The position numbers were made by a program, and so were the translations under genes. Shown one piece after another: positions 8,154 to 16,919 of a stretch of 64,000 bases of DNA (positions are counted from its first letter, which is position 1; the number at the start of each line of letters is the position of its first letter). The stretch covers positions 74,526 through 138,525 of the forward strand of contig DASRDB010000023.1 of assembly GCA_035652815.1 (NCBI GenBank). Reading direction: 5' to 3'. The notes below the pieces were generated by a model. The model ran no database searches. It was not told the DNA's origin and was given only the letters and a program-made list of their open reading frames with translations. The DNA comes from DASRDB01 sp035652815 (GTDB lineage: Bacteria > Chloroflexota > Ktedonobacteria > Ktedonobacterales > Ktedonobacteraceae).

Positions 8154-9719
8154 ATGAGCAAAGCTGCACCCCAGCAGAAACCAGATCCGTGGGTTCCCAG
8201 GCGTGTTCATGGCGGTTTCATCCATTTGCGCCGCCGGGGCAAGGGCAAAAAAAGACATTATGAGTTCAAAGGGCAGGAGCCGGATGAAGTTGTGAGAATG
8301 GTGGTGCGCAGGCATAAATTGTTCCTGCTCAGACCCGCTCTTCCGGCCGTAGCTTCGCTGATACTCCTGTTTGTGACGTTCGGGTTACACACCCGATACC
8401 CGCAGATTGGGTTTGCCTGGGGGTTTTTGGAACTGGTCTTTGGCCTTGCCACCCTGGTTACTTCGGTGTACTTCCTCTATAAAGATTTCGTACTCTGGTG
8501 GTTGGAGACCATCATTATCACCAATAAGCGCATCATCACCTGGAAAGGTTTTTTGAGTCCAAAACGTCAGGAGACCGGAATTGACAAGGTGATGCAGATT
8601 GCCATTGACCAGGAGAATGCCCTGCAAATCTTGTTGGGATATGGTACCGTCCATATCTATATCACTGGCGGGCAGGTGGTACTCAAGGATGTGCCCAACC
8701 CTAAAAAAGTGCGCGATGCTCTTCAGGACATTTCTGATAAATTTAAAGCCAACAAGAAGCCTGCTCCCAAACCGCCCCCTGTGCGAGACCCCGAGCTGGC
8801 CGAGGTTTTAGAGAAGCTGGCTAAGGGGGACGAAGTTCCTAAATTGCCTGATCCAGATGAGAAATACAGGCACTATCATTCGCCGCATCGCTTACGCGGC
8901 CCTATGCGTACCTTTGGCGGCCCCTTGCGGATCAAATGTGAAGTGCGTTATTCCGGCGATGAGCAGACGGTGATGTATGTGCAGCGTTCCCGCTATCTGC
9001 TTGCATTACGCCTGGCCATTCCGGTGCTACTCCTGCTCGCGTCTGTGATTTTCACGCTCTACGTGCCAGCCATTTTGACATTCTCGGCTATCGGGTTTGT
9101 CATTTTGTTGTTCTGGATAGCGCTCACCATCGTTAACTATGTCGATGACGTGTTTATTTTCACGAGCAAACGTATTATCGACATCGAGCGCAAACTCATT
9201 TTCTTCTACGAAGTGCGCAACGAGGTAGAGTACAAGAATATTCGAGACATCCGGGTGATCATTCCCAATGCTCTGGCTTTTTCCCTGGACGTTGGCACTG
9301 TCTACGTTGAGACGCCCGGCAGCAGCCCTGATATCAAACTATCCTTTGTCGATCATCCCTTCTATTACCAGGACACCATCTACGCCTTAAAGGGCTTCAA
9401 AGAGAAGGTAGACAAGATCAAGGACAAGAACAGCCAGAAGGAGAATCTGCATTACTGGTTTGGTTCGGTGGTGTCTGTCCTGGAGAGGAAGATTCAGAAC
9501 CGGGGCGTGCCCAATCTGCAAACGCTTGATTTATGGACCGCCACAGAACGCGCCAGCGAGTTCGGCATGAAGGTGATTCCGGTCGGCGAGAAGGATGGAG
9601 GTTCGCACCTGGGGCCTGGCCGTATAGTCTCGCAAAACCCGCTCCCTGGTACGATGATGTACATAAACCCGGATAAGCCGGAAGAGAAGCCGGTTATCGA
9701 GGTGTATCTGAGCAAGTAG
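8154..9719 (+). CDS. Membrane protein with two bacterial PH (DUF304-like) units and a C-terminal PASTA-like domain
   Basis: About 521 residues. The ATG at 8154 is chosen because GAGG lies 9 bases before it; a TTG sits one codon earlier. The protein has two copies of a helix-pair plus PH-like unit. Unit 1 has TM helices near 55-110, then WWLETIIITNKRIITWKGFL. Unit 2 has helices near 280-325, then VDDVFIFTSKRIIDIERKL. The phrase TNKRI/TSKRI is the hallmark of the bPH2/YdbS-type domain. A basic, proline-rich linker lies near 200-245. The last 65 residues contain GRIVSQNPLPGTMM, which fits a PASTA repeat, a fold that usually binds peptidoglycan or beta-lactams. A PASTA on a PH-type membrane protein is unusual, and since both PH units should be cytoplasmic its location needs a topology check. 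Confidence 0.72.
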   Translation: MSKAAPQQKPDPWVPRRVHGGFIHLRRRGKGKKRHYEFKGQEPDEVVRMVVRRHKLFLLRPALPAVASLILLFVTFGLHTRYPQIGFAWGFLELVFGLATLVTSVYFLYKDFVLWWLETIIITNKRIITWKGFLSPKRQETGIDKVMQIAIDQENALQILLGYGTVHIYITGGQVVLKDVPNPKKVRDALQDISDKFKANKKPAPKPPPVRDPELAEVLEKLAKGDEVPKLPDPDEKYRHYHSPHRLRGPMRTFGGPLRIKCEVRYSGDEQTVMYVQRSRYLLALRLAIPVLLLLASVIFTLYVPAILTFSAIGFVILLFWIALTIVNYVDDVFIFTSKRIIDIERKLIFFYEVRNEVEYKNIRDIRVIIPNALAFSLDVGTVYVETPGSSPDIKLSFVDHPFYYQDTIYALKGFKEKVDKIKDKNSQKENLHYWFGSVVSVLERKIQNRGVPNLQTLDLWTATERASEFGMKVIPVGEKDGGSHLGPGRIVSQNPLPGTMMYINPDKPEEKPVIEVYLSK

Positions 9720-9769
9720 AAGCCAGAACAGGTCAAAAAAAGACCGGAAGCTTCGTGCAAATGAGCCGG

Positions 9770-9839
9770 AAGCCACCCGCAAGGGGCTGGCTCTACAATA
9801 TCCATCCGCTTGTAGAGCCAGCCCCTTGCGGGTGGCTTT
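9770..9839. repeat. Hairpin repeat (second sequence family)
   Basis: Arms beginning AAGCCACCCGCAAGGGGCTG pair with the complement at 9811-9839 across a short loop. It lies between convergent genes (the PH gene and the RlmD-type gene) and could act as a bidirectional terminator. The CGCAAGGG core resembles the inner part of the element at 16708-16820. Confidence 0.8.
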
Positions 9840-9886
9840 CGACCTCTCACTCACTCCAGCGAGGTTTCCGGTTTCTCGTTGCTTGT

Positions 9887-11242
9887 CTACCTTACATGGT
9901 TATTGCGTGTCAATAAAGCGATGCATTCGATATGGTAGGTCTGCGGGAACATATCGATAGGTTGCGCGTAGACCAGCCGATAGCGGTCTCCAGCGCAGAG
10001 GGAGGCGATGTCCCGCGCCAGCGTGCTTGGGTCGCATGAGACATAGACGATAGAGCGCGGGGCCAGGGAGAGCAGTGCCTGAATAGCCTTGGGATGGCAT
10101 CCGGCGCGTGGTGGATCAACCAGCGCCAGGTCAATGCGTTCGCGGCGATAGTAAATTTGTCCGAGCAGCCGCTCCAACGTGCCTTCCAGGGCCGTGATAT
10201 TGTTCTGGTTGTTGAGCGTGGCATTTGCGCGTGCATCCATTACCGCGCTGGGCTGCGATTCGATGGCGATCACGCGGGCAGCGCGGGCGGCCAGGAATGC
10301 CGAAAACAGGCCCACCCCGCTATAACCATCCAGCACAATATCTGAGCGGCTCGGCTCCAGCATGGCAACGGCGCGTTCCGCCAGCACCGGGGTTTGGATC
10401 ATATTGACCTGGAAAAACGAGTCGGATGAGATGCGGAAGCGGCGGCCCATGACGATATCGGTCAGAAATTCCTGCCCTGCGACGACCCGTCCGAAACGCC
10501 CGCCGACGCGCTCGATAATCACACCAACGATACCTGGCGCGGTCGTCATCAATTCCTGCGCCAGTTCCTGGGGCGTCTCCATGACGGAACCAGGCCGGGC
10601 GTGAACGCTGAGCAGCGTTGGTACTGCTTTGACCTGAGTGCTGGTGCCGTTGGCGCTGACCGCGCCGATAGCGCCACGGATGGTGAAGCCCTGGATCATC
10701 TCAGGTAAGGAGTCTCCAAAATAGTCGATCAGTTTGGCGCGAATACGCTGGTAGACCATATCCAGCGCCGGGTGCAGCAGTGCGCATGAAGTCAGATCCT
10801 GCACCTCGTGGCTCTCGGTCAGTTTGAAGCCGACTTCCCCCTCCGGGCCAACAGAGAATAGCGCAATGTTGCGATAATGCCAGGGAGAGACGCCACCAGG
10901 CATGCCAATCGTGGGATGAACAAGCACATCAGGCTGTTTGCCGATACGTACCAGCAGTTGACGCACAATATGGGCTTTCCACGTGAGCTGAGCCGGATAG
11001 GCGATATGCTGCCATTGACAACCACAATCGGTAAGTTCCGGGTACTGTGGTTCGACTCGTTCAGGAGCGGGACGTAGTATTTCAAGCAGTTCAGCGCGGG
11101 CATGGCCGCGTCGTTCTTCAACGATCTCTACTCGCACACGTTCGCCAGGTATGCCGCCCGGTACAAACAATACACGTCCTTCATAACGACCTACGGCATC
11201 TCCGCCGTAAGCAAGATCAGTTAATTCAACGTCTATGCTCAT
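9887..11242 (-). CDS. 23S rRNA (uracil-5)-methyltransferase, RlmD/RumA type
   Basis: SAM-dependent RNA m5U methyltransferase of about 451 residues. The start at 11242 is taken because GAGG lies 5 bases upstream; the frame extends six codons further. Order: an N-terminal TRAM domain (IDVELTDLAYGGDAVGRYEG), an Fe-S/insert region (DCGCQWQHIAYPAQL), then the Rossmann methyltransferase with VLDGYSGVGLFSAFLA. The catalytic end has DPPRAGCHPKAI and VYVSCDPSTLARD, whose cysteine is the expected nucleophile. The cluster that normally binds [4Fe-4S] reads CGC plus a later SCALLHP cysteine, so one of the usual four cysteines seems absent. It could equally be an RlmC/TrmA-like paralogue; substrate is inferred from family only. 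Confidence 0.88.
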   Translation of the reverse strand: MSIDVELTDLAYGGDAVGRYEGRVLFVPGGIPGERVRVEIVEERRGHARAELLEILRPAPERVEPQYPELTDCGCQWQHIAYPAQLTWKAHIVRQLLVRIGKQPDVLVHPTIGMPGGVSPWHYRNIALFSVGPEGEVGFKLTESHEVQDLTSCALLHPALDMVYQRIRAKLIDYFGDSLPEMIQGFTIRGAIGAVSANGTSTQVKAVPTLLSVHARPGSVMETPQELAQELMTTAPGIVGVIIERVGGRFGRVVAGQEFLTDIVMGRRFRISSDSFFQVNMIQTPVLAERAVAMLEPSRSDIVLDGYSGVGLFSAFLAARAARVIAIESQPSAVMDARANATLNNQNNITALEGTLERLLGQIYYRRERIDLALVDPPRAGCHPKAIQALLSLAPRSIVYVSCDPSTLARDIASLCAGDRYRLVYAQPIDMFPQTYHIECIALLTRNNHVR

Positions 11243-11317
11243 GTTCACCTCAACGGCCACTTACTTGATAAGGGAATCAACCGTGTCCGTCACATCTTTC
11301 CAACAAATTTTATAAAT

Positions 11318-11341
11318 GTAGGGGCGCGCTTCATCGCGTCC
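11318..11341. repeat. Single arm of the GGGACG hairpin family
   Basis: TGTAGGGGCGCGCTTCATCG followed by CGTCC resembles one arm of the elements at 4498 and 14015, without its partner. It looks like a decayed or incomplete copy. Confidence 0.6.
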
Positions 11342-11391
11342 ACCTGCTTCTTGTTACATTCGTCTCATCCGGCACTATTGAACAGGCATAT

Positions 11392-12333
11392 TTACATGGT
11401 CAGTGGTTGTCTCGGTTGCATGAACAGACGCGTTCCGAAACGACTGAGGAACACGGCTCCAATACCGGCAAGTCCTGCACCCAGCCAGACAAGCCAGCCA
11501 ATCATAGGTAGGGAACCGAGCAGTGCAATAGCAATCAGTCCAACTACCACTTGCAGGTAGCGAGTAGAATAATGCACGCCAAGCGCCTTGAGAACATACT
11601 CACCAATATTCCAGCCTGCCGCAACTATTCCTAATGCCCATGCCGCCACTAAACCAAGAATAAGGATAAAAGCTAATGGAATAGAGACAATCAACGCCAA
11701 CAGGATCACAAAAACGAACGGGGCCAGTACCAATGTCAATAGTCCTACGATCAGGCTGCGACGCAATTTGTGAGAGAGCGTTGCGCGCACAAACATCACA
11801 TGCTCAGGCAGCAACCAGGTGAATAATAACCCGAGAGGCACCAGGGTGAAGATAAACCAGAAAGGAAAACCTCCCCACGTTGGGCCATGCGCTGGATGAT
11901 CATTCTCCACGCCGTATCTTTGCGCGCCCACATCCTTACTAATACTGGCTCCATAGAGCGTAATATTGCCCCGGACAAGGGAGCCATGATACAGGTGCAG
12001 CGAACCACCGAACAAGGTAATATCCCCGAGAACACCTCCCTGAATATCGACATGACTGCCAAAGGCGATAATATTGCCCTGTACTGTTCCCTGTACTTCC
12101 ACCTGCGAACCGAAAGCAACCAGTTCGCTGCATCTGACTTCATTCGTCCCAACGGTAATGGAGCCGCCGAAGGCAGGCAGCCGGTTCGTACTGGTACAGG
12201 TATCTCCGCTACTTTCCGGTTGTTCAGCGGCTGCGAAAGCCGTTGTCGAAAGCAGTCCACTCCCTACCATTTGTATAAACGCCAGCACTGTTATGAGCAA
12301 CAGGAGCCAGCAAAATCGACCTGCTTTAGGCAT
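11392..12333 (-). CDS. Bactofilin-like (polymer-forming) envelope protein with signal peptide and membrane helices
   Basis: About 313 residues. The start at 12333 is chosen for AGGGAG 7 bases upstream; the frame extends further but would overlap the preceding gene. The N-terminus is a signal peptide (KAGRFCWLLLLITVLAF, cleavage near AFAAA). Residues 45-130 form repeated strands such as LVAFGSQVEVQGTVQGNI and IIAFGSHVDIQGGVLGDI, the right-handed beta-helix pattern of bactofilins. After that come four or five membrane helices. It is the last gene of a sigma/anti-sigma/effector operon, with the anti-sigma gene ending 44 bases before it. The likely role is in an envelope stress response governed by that sigma factor; this is inference from context. 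Confidence 0.7.
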   Translation of the reverse strand: MPKAGRFCWLLLLITVLAFIQMVGSGLLSTTAFAAAEQPESSGDTCTSTNRLPAFGGSITVGTNEVRCSELVAFGSQVEVQGTVQGNIIAFGSHVDIQGGVLGDITLFGGSLHLYHGSLVRGNITLYGASISKDVGAQRYGVENDHPAHGPTWGGFPFWFIFTLVPLGLLFTWLLPEHVMFVRATLSHKLRRSLIVGLLTLVLAPFVFVILLALIVSIPLAFILILGLVAAWALGIVAAGWNIGEYVLKALGVHYSTRYLQVVVGLIAIALLGSLPMIGWLVWLGAGLAGIGAVFLSRFGTRLFMQPRQPLTM

Positions 12334-12377
12334 ACTGGTACTCCCTATCATGGTCAGAAGACCATGACCTTCGCCTG

Positions 12378-12938
12378 TCACGCCTCTTGCGGAGGACGAA
12401 CCAGGCGAAGCCACATTCCCATCATGACCACGAAAGCAAGTGCCACCCCCGATAAGAGCCAACTTTCAGAAGTGACCAGCGCAAGTCCTGCTTGTATGTA
12501 CTGGCCCAGGGAGAGCAGGATATCTACTCCTCCGCTGAGCAACGCGAGAATTGTGACTATCAGGTCAGGTTGCAAAATGATGAGCGCGAAAGTCGCCAGC
12601 GAAAGCATACTGACCAGCAGCAAAGCGGCAATTGCCACCTTTGGGCTGACCTTCACCAACCAGGCCAGTCTCTCTCGCTGTTGCGCGCGCAAATCTTCCA
12701 ATTGTTGTGTGATACGGCGCTGGCGTTCGACGGCCTGAAGAATACGCTCGGTCGAGATATTCGGACGCGCAGGCGTTGTTGATGTCTTCATTAAGGCTTC
12801 CAATCGCTGTTGACGCCGCTCAAACGTGTGACAGGCAGAACAATGCTTCAGGTGATCTGTCAGCTTCGGGTCATCTAGCTGGAGATCATCGGTATCACGA
12901 CGGGCGATTAATTGAAATCTAGCGTCGCGGCAGCGCAT
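12378..12938 (-). CDS. Zinc-finger anti-sigma factor, membrane-bound
   Basis: A 186-residue protein that starts inside the sigma gene (20-base overlap, implying translational coupling). The N-terminus carries the ZAS-type motif H-x3-C-x2-C in DHLKHCSACHTF, which holds zinc and binds the ECF sigma factor. A basic helical linker follows (about 70-90). Three hydrophobic stretches near 95-120, 124-147 and 155-178 predict membrane insertion. In such pairs the anti-sigma factor keeps its sigma partner inactive until a signal reaches it. The signal is not deducible here. Confidence 0.82.
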   Translation of the reverse strand: MRCRDARFQLIARRDTDDLQLDDPKLTDHLKHCSACHTFERRQQRLEALMKTSTTPARPNISTERILQAVERQRRITQQLEDLRAQQRERLAWLVKVSPKVAIAALLLVSMLSLATFALIILQPDLIVTILALLSGGVDILLSLGQYIQAGLALVTSESWLLSGVALAFVVMMGMWLRLVRPPQEA

Positions 12939-13683
12939 TGACCTGCTCCTCCTCGTTGAGATTATTGTCTTTGATATAGCGCGCCAGCAATTCGCGGGCG
13001 CGGTGCAAACGCGCTTTTACCAGCGCGGGTGTCAGTTTCAACGCCGAGGCGATCTCTTCGTATGAGAGATCATACCAGTAACGCAGCACGATCACGGCGC
13101 GATACTTGCTCGGCAGCTTTTGCAGGTACGTCTGAATCTCGTCCTGCTGTTCCCCCGTCAGGGCTGATTGCTCTGGTCCTGCACCCAGGTCGGCGATCCA
13201 TTCCAGGAATGGCACATCTTCCAGTGGCAGCGCCAGGAAGCGGCGGCGGCGCAACTGGTCTATTGCCAGGTGTGATGCGATAGAGAGCAGCCAGGTACTG
13301 AATTTGTGCGTTGGTTTATACGTGGCTAGTTGCGTATAAGCGCGCACAAACACTTCCTGCGTAACATCTTCGGCCTCTGTCGCATTCCCCAGCATTCGGT
13401 ACGCCAGATTTTGAACCGCGTCTTTATATCGCTCGACGAGCGCTGCGAAGGCATCCTGCTCACCAGCAAGCACCAGCTCGACAAGCTCTGCATCGCTTAG
13501 CGCCTCCACAATTGCCCCTCGCGAATAGGTACTGGATGTACTCGTCGCCTCTTCCGCAGTCCGGCCTGAAATACCTGCGGATGACAGTGAACCGGAAATC
13601 CTGCGCCTCCGCGTCTTGCGAGCAGGCGTAGGCAACGAACCAAGAACTCCCAGTGAACCAGAAGCGTTTATTATTGATTCCAT
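12919..13683 (-). CDS. ECF-type RNA polymerase sigma factor
   Basis: About 254 residues. The ATG at 13683 is preferred over a GTG three codons earlier. Region 2 is clear (VERYKDAVQNLAYRMLGN, then EAEDVTQEVFVRAY and KFSTWLLSIASHLAIDQLRR). Region 4 follows (LPSKYRAVIVLRYWYDLSYE with EEIASALKLTPALVKARLHR). An N-terminal extension of about 70 residues, rich in Ser, Thr and Arg, is not part of the usual 180-190 residue ECF core. It recruits RNA polymerase to a small regulon, probably including its own operon. It overlaps the downstream anti-sigma gene. Confidence 0.92.
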   Translation of the reverse strand: MESIINASGSLGVLGSLPTPARKTRRRRISGSLSSAGISGRTAEEATSTSSTYSRGAIVEALSDAELVELVLAGEQDAFAALVERYKDAVQNLAYRMLGNATEAEDVTQEVFVRAYTQLATYKPTHKFSTWLLSIASHLAIDQLRRRRFLALPLEDVPFLEWIADLGAGPEQSALTGEQQDEIQTYLQKLPSKYRAVIVLRYWYDLSYEEIASALKLTPALVKARLHRARELLARYIKDNNLNEEEQVNALPRR

Positions 13684-14275
13684 TTTAATCACCGCTTGTT
13701 ATTGTTTTCTGCCTGTTTACATACACAGAAAAAAACATCTTTCATACTACATACGAGCGGTGTCTAAAAAAGTTGTAATCTCTTGCAGGCAAGTGTAACA
13801 CGAGGAAGCTAAACAGGCAAGAGGACAGTACTTCAGGCAGCCGCTCTCATCGCCCTTGACAGGCTTTTTCTAACGAATCACGCCTACCAGGAGATGAATG
13901 AATGCTCATGATGTTTTTCCTACATCTTGCGAAAAACTGACAATTTCTTCATTTTTCTGCTGAGGACTGCTGCCTTTTAAAACATGGTATACTAATAACG
14001 ATTGTTATGTCTCCTGTAGGGACGCGATTCATCGCGTCCGGCTTCTCGTGCCGATTGAGGTAGATGGATGCGATTCATCGCGTCCCTACAATTGCCGAAT
14101 GCTGGAAGAATGCAAAAGGAGAGAACCATGTTTCCACGCGGCCCCTGTTAAGTTTCATCTTCCCTAATCAGGCTCACCCTCAGACAAGGGCCTGCTTCCC
14201 CCGCTTTAACGCATTCTCCTCGGATGTCTCCTATTCGCGCGCCTCCCTCTTTGAACGCAGGCATTCTCCCCACCA
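13684..14275. other. Intergenic region upstream of the sigma operon
   Basis: About 590 bases. It holds the leader of the sigma operon and a hairpin repeat at 14015-14090. Short open frames here (for example 14064-14339) lack homology features and overlap the repeat or the MurA gene end. No gene is called. Confidence 0.6.
14015..14090. repeat. Hairpin repeat, GGGACG family
   Basis: TGTAGGGACGCGATTCATCG at the left pairs with CGCGTCCCTACA at the right; each arm also contains a GCGATTCATCGC near-palindrome, so it could fold as one long stem or two small ones. It matches the elements at 4498-4584 and 11318-11341. Confidence 0.8.
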
Positions 14276-15604
14276 TTATAACGCTACACGCTCGATCTGG
14301 AGATTCATGGCAGCCAATCTGGGCACGATATCTCCGTAGCCACGCTCGACCAGTTCTGCGCCCGTAACCTGCGTGGTGCCGCGCGCGACGGCGGCGGCGA
14401 TGACGTAGGCCAGCCCGGCTCGTAAATCCGGTGTGGCGATTTGATCTACGGCGGTAAAGGGTGTTGGTCCGATGATGATGGCGCTGTGTTCAAAGTTCGA
14501 TTCGCGATAGCGACAGTAGGTGCCGCCCAGGCAGTGCGTTGTAAGCTGCGTCTTCGCGCCGAGCGTGTCCAGCGCTTTCAGATAGCCAAAGCGGTTTTCG
14601 TGTACTGTTTCATGGATGATGGAGATACCATTTGCCTGTGAGAGCAGGATCGCGAATGGTTGTTGCCAATCGGTGGAGAAGCCGGGCCAGACATCGGTTT
14701 CAATGATGGCGGGCTTGAGCGGCTCTGCTCGATAGAAGCGAATGCTGCTGGCCCCCGTCAGTTCAAAGCCGCCGCCGACCTGCCGGTAGTATGAAAGGAA
14801 GTTGCCGAGCGTTTCGGGGCGAATGCCATGCACTGTAATATCTCCATTTGAGGCACAGGCGAGGCAGGCCCAGGAAGCAGCCTCAATGCGATCTCCCAGC
14901 ACCTTCATATGCGCGCCGTTGAGCTGCTTTACTCCCTCGATGCGGATATCGCGACCCGACGTGGTAAAAATAATTGCGCCCATCGCTCGCAGCATGGTAA
15001 TCAACTCAAAAACTTCCGGTTCGATGGCGGCATTAGAAATAGTCGTGCGCCCCTCAGCCAGCACACCCAGGTACAGGCAGGTCTCGGTCGCCCCCACACT
15101 TGGATACGGCAGTTTGATATGTGCCCCTTTCAGCCTCTTATTGCGGTACGCAACAAAGCCATCATCCGTGATTTCAACTTCGCCGCCTAACGCCTGGATA
15201 GCTTGCAGGTGAAAGTCCACACTGCGCCTTCCGATCTGGTCTCCTCCCATGAAAGGGACCGAGACCTGCTCGAAGCGGTGCAGCAGCGCGCCCAGTAGTA
15301 ATATGGGAATGCGATTGCTTCCCGAATGTGGAGTCGGCACACTCGACCGGCCAATAGACGAGGGGTCAATCGAAAGCGTTCCATTATCGATGGTTTCCAC
15401 TTTCGCGCCGATAGAGGTCAGCATTTCCTTTGTAATGGTGACATCGCCAATGGGGGGAACATTTGTCAGTATGGTTGGCGTATCGGCGAGCAGCGCCGCA
15501 ACCATCGCCTTCGTCGTAAAATTTTTTGCCCCCAGGCAGCGTATCTCTCCCACAACAGGCTTGCCGCCGGTGATGTTATATGCGTATTTGTGCGATTCGG
15601 CCAT
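14276..15604 (-). CDS. murA: UDP-N-acetylglucosamine 1-carboxyvinyltransferase (MurA family), Asp at the Cys115 position
   Basis: Enolpyruvyl transferase of about 442 residues catalysing the first committed step of peptidoglycan precursor synthesis in the cytoplasm. The ATG at 15604 has AAAGGA 5 bases upstream. Matches to MurA: GAKNFTTKAM at the start (K27/N28, E. coli K22/N23), GDRIEAASW mid-protein, FSTDWQQPF for the general base Asp, and PDLRAGLAYVIAA for the conserved Arg. The loop normally GGCxIGARPVDLH reads GGDQIGRRSVDFH, so Asp122 replaces the Cys alkylated by fosfomycin, as in mycobacterial MurA. A second MurA may exist elsewhere. A divergent MurA-like enzyme with another substrate cannot be ruled out. 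Confidence 0.85.
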   Translation of the reverse strand: MAESHKYAYNITGGKPVVGEIRCLGAKNFTTKAMVAALLADTPTILTNVPPIGDVTITKEMLTSIGAKVETIDNGTLSIDPSSIGRSSVPTPHSGSNRIPILLLGALLHRFEQVSVPFMGGDQIGRRSVDFHLQAIQALGGEVEITDDGFVAYRNKRLKGAHIKLPYPSVGATETCLYLGVLAEGRTTISNAAIEPEVFELITMLRAMGAIIFTTSGRDIRIEGVKQLNGAHMKVLGDRIEAASWACLACASNGDITVHGIRPETLGNFLSYYRQVGGGFELTGASSIRFYRAEPLKPAIIETDVWPGFSTDWQQPFAILLSQANGISIIHETVHENRFGYLKALDTLGAKTQLTTHCLGGTYCRYRESNFEHSAIIIGPTPFTAVDQIATPDLRAGLAYVIAAAVARGTTQVTGAELVERGYGDIVPRLAAMNLQIERVAL

Positions 15605-15710
15605 TGCAGTCCTTTCCTGGAATGAACCTGAGATAGGAAATAGAGGGTATGTTATTGATGGTGGGTTTCCCCGTATCACAGCCCGGTCTTTCCCGTAATT
15701 GCAGAGTAAT

Positions 15711-15758
15711 TCATTTATTTAAATGAACGAGATGTTCTTTGTAATGAGTATACATTAC
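15711..15758. promoter_or_regulatory. Two palindromes between murA and the PAP2 gene
   Basis: TTCATTTATTTAAATGAA (15711-15728) is a perfect palindrome, and GTAATGAGTATACATTAC (15741-15758) has matching 6-base arms. Both lie in the divergent control region and could be operators. Confidence 0.4.
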
Positions 15759-15879
15759 ACAATCGTTAGTGTGTGTAGAGTGGGGCTTTTGGGCTGTTTG
15801 AGGTTGAATAAATATTGTCTCCTAACCTGTACTGTAAAACGTGTATACTACAACCAATCAGCAGAGTAGAGGGACAACA

Positions 15880-16686
15880 ATGAATACCCGAACCTATGAA
15901 AAGGGCATGCAGCCGCCGACTACCACCACAACGGCAGGTGGCGAGGAGCGTTCAGGCGCTCGCAAAAGACACACAGTTGAGGCTGTGTTATGGGTTGTTG
16001 GTTTAATAGTATTTGTTATTGCCTGCGTCATCATGCATGGACATCCACGCCCCTATCCTTTTGAATTGTCCCTCACCGAAACATTGCAAGGTATACATTT
16101 TCCTTCCTGGTTAGTCGCCATCTTTGATTTTCCAAGTGCGGTCAATCAGCCCATTCCATCGGCTATCGCGTTGGCGGTCTGGTTCTTTGGCATGCTCATC
16201 GTCGGCTTTGTGAAACGGCACCGGCAGAAGCCAGCCGCGCTCTGGTTCCTTTCTGCCGGATTCCTGGCACTCTGTGTCGTTGCATCCTCAGCCGTGAATG
16301 TGGGTATCGATGATCTTGTGGCGCGACCTCGCCCAACGCCTTCCGAAGGGCCAATTCACGTGCATGATCTTGTCCCTTTCCCCAGCTTTCCTTCCGGTCA
16401 TACCGAGCATGACATCGCCTATTATGGCTTCTTGCTCTACCTGAGCTTTACGCGGGGTGTGCGCGAATGGCGTTATCGCTGGCTGCTGATCCCGTTGCAA
16501 CTCTATGCCGTGTACGATATTTTCAGCATCGGCTTCTCGCGCATCTTAGAGGGCGAACACTGGCTTTTCGACGTCCTGGGCGGCTATCTCGAAGGTATGC
16601 TGCTGCTCTTTATTTTCATTTTCCTCTATCGTTGGGCAACTGACTGGTTCGCGCAACGGAAGGCACGCAAGCTGCAAATGGCATAA
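15880..16686 (+). CDS. PAP2-family membrane phosphatase
   Basis: About 268 residues. The ATG at 15880 is selected for the GAGGG site 6 bases upstream; the frame opens at a GTG at 15841. About six membrane segments are visible. The three phosphatase motifs are present: DDLVARPRP (motif 1), FPSFPSGHTEHD (motif 2, PSGH), and SRILEGEHWLFDVLGG (motif 3, catalytic His plus Asp). Such enzymes dephosphorylate undecaprenyl pyrophosphate or phosphatidic-acid-type lipids on the outer face of the membrane. Divergence from murA would fit a role in recycling the cell-wall lipid carrier, but this is only contextual. A TATACT lies about 30 bases before the start. Confidence 0.85.
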   Translation: MNTRTYEKGMQPPTTTTTAGGEERSGARKRHTVEAVLWVVGLIVFVIACVIMHGHPRPYPFELSLTETLQGIHFPSWLVAIFDFPSAVNQPIPSAIALAVWFFGMLIVGFVKRHRQKPAALWFLSAGFLALCVVASSAVNVGIDDLVARPRPTPSEGPIHVHDLVPFPSFPSGHTEHDIAYYGFLLYLSFTRGVREWRYRWLLIPLQLYAVYDIFSIGFSRILEGEHWLFDVLGGYLEGMLLLFIFIFLYRWATDWFAQRKARKLQMA

Positions 16687-16707
16687 AGAGGATCGGCTCC
16701 CATCATA

Positions 16708-16820
16708 GTTCCACCAATTATGGGGTGCCAGGGCGACCGCAAGGGTCGCCCCTACCATCCGCATCGGTAGGGGCGACCCTTGCGGTCGCCCTGGTTTTAG
16801 CACCCCATAGTTGGTGGAAC
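16708..16820. repeat. Long hairpin repeat (third architecture)
   Basis: Outer arms GTTCCACCAA / TTGGTGGAAC and inner arms GGGCGACCGCAAGGGTCGCC with its complement make a stem spanning about 110 bases around ATCCGCATC. It lies after the PAP2 gene and ahead of the tRNA promoter, and resembles a small non-autonomous mobile hairpin. Confidence 0.85.
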
Positions 16821-16838
16821 CCTCCCATCATTTCGTTA

Positions 16839-16867
16839 TTGACGAATAACCCGCAACATGTTAATAT
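16839..16867 (+). promoter_or_regulatory. Promoter for tRNA-Leu
   Basis: TTGACG, a 17-base spacer, and TAATAT form a plausible vegetative promoter about 118 bases upstream of the mature tRNA start. Confidence 0.55.
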
Positions 16868-16919
16868 GCTCGCACAACGAGCTCTACTTTTTACCTGGCT
16901 GTAACGTCGAAGATTCAGG

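Noticed and set aside
14064..14339. 91-codon open frame
   Set aside because: It overlaps the end of murA and a hairpin repeat, and shows no domain features.
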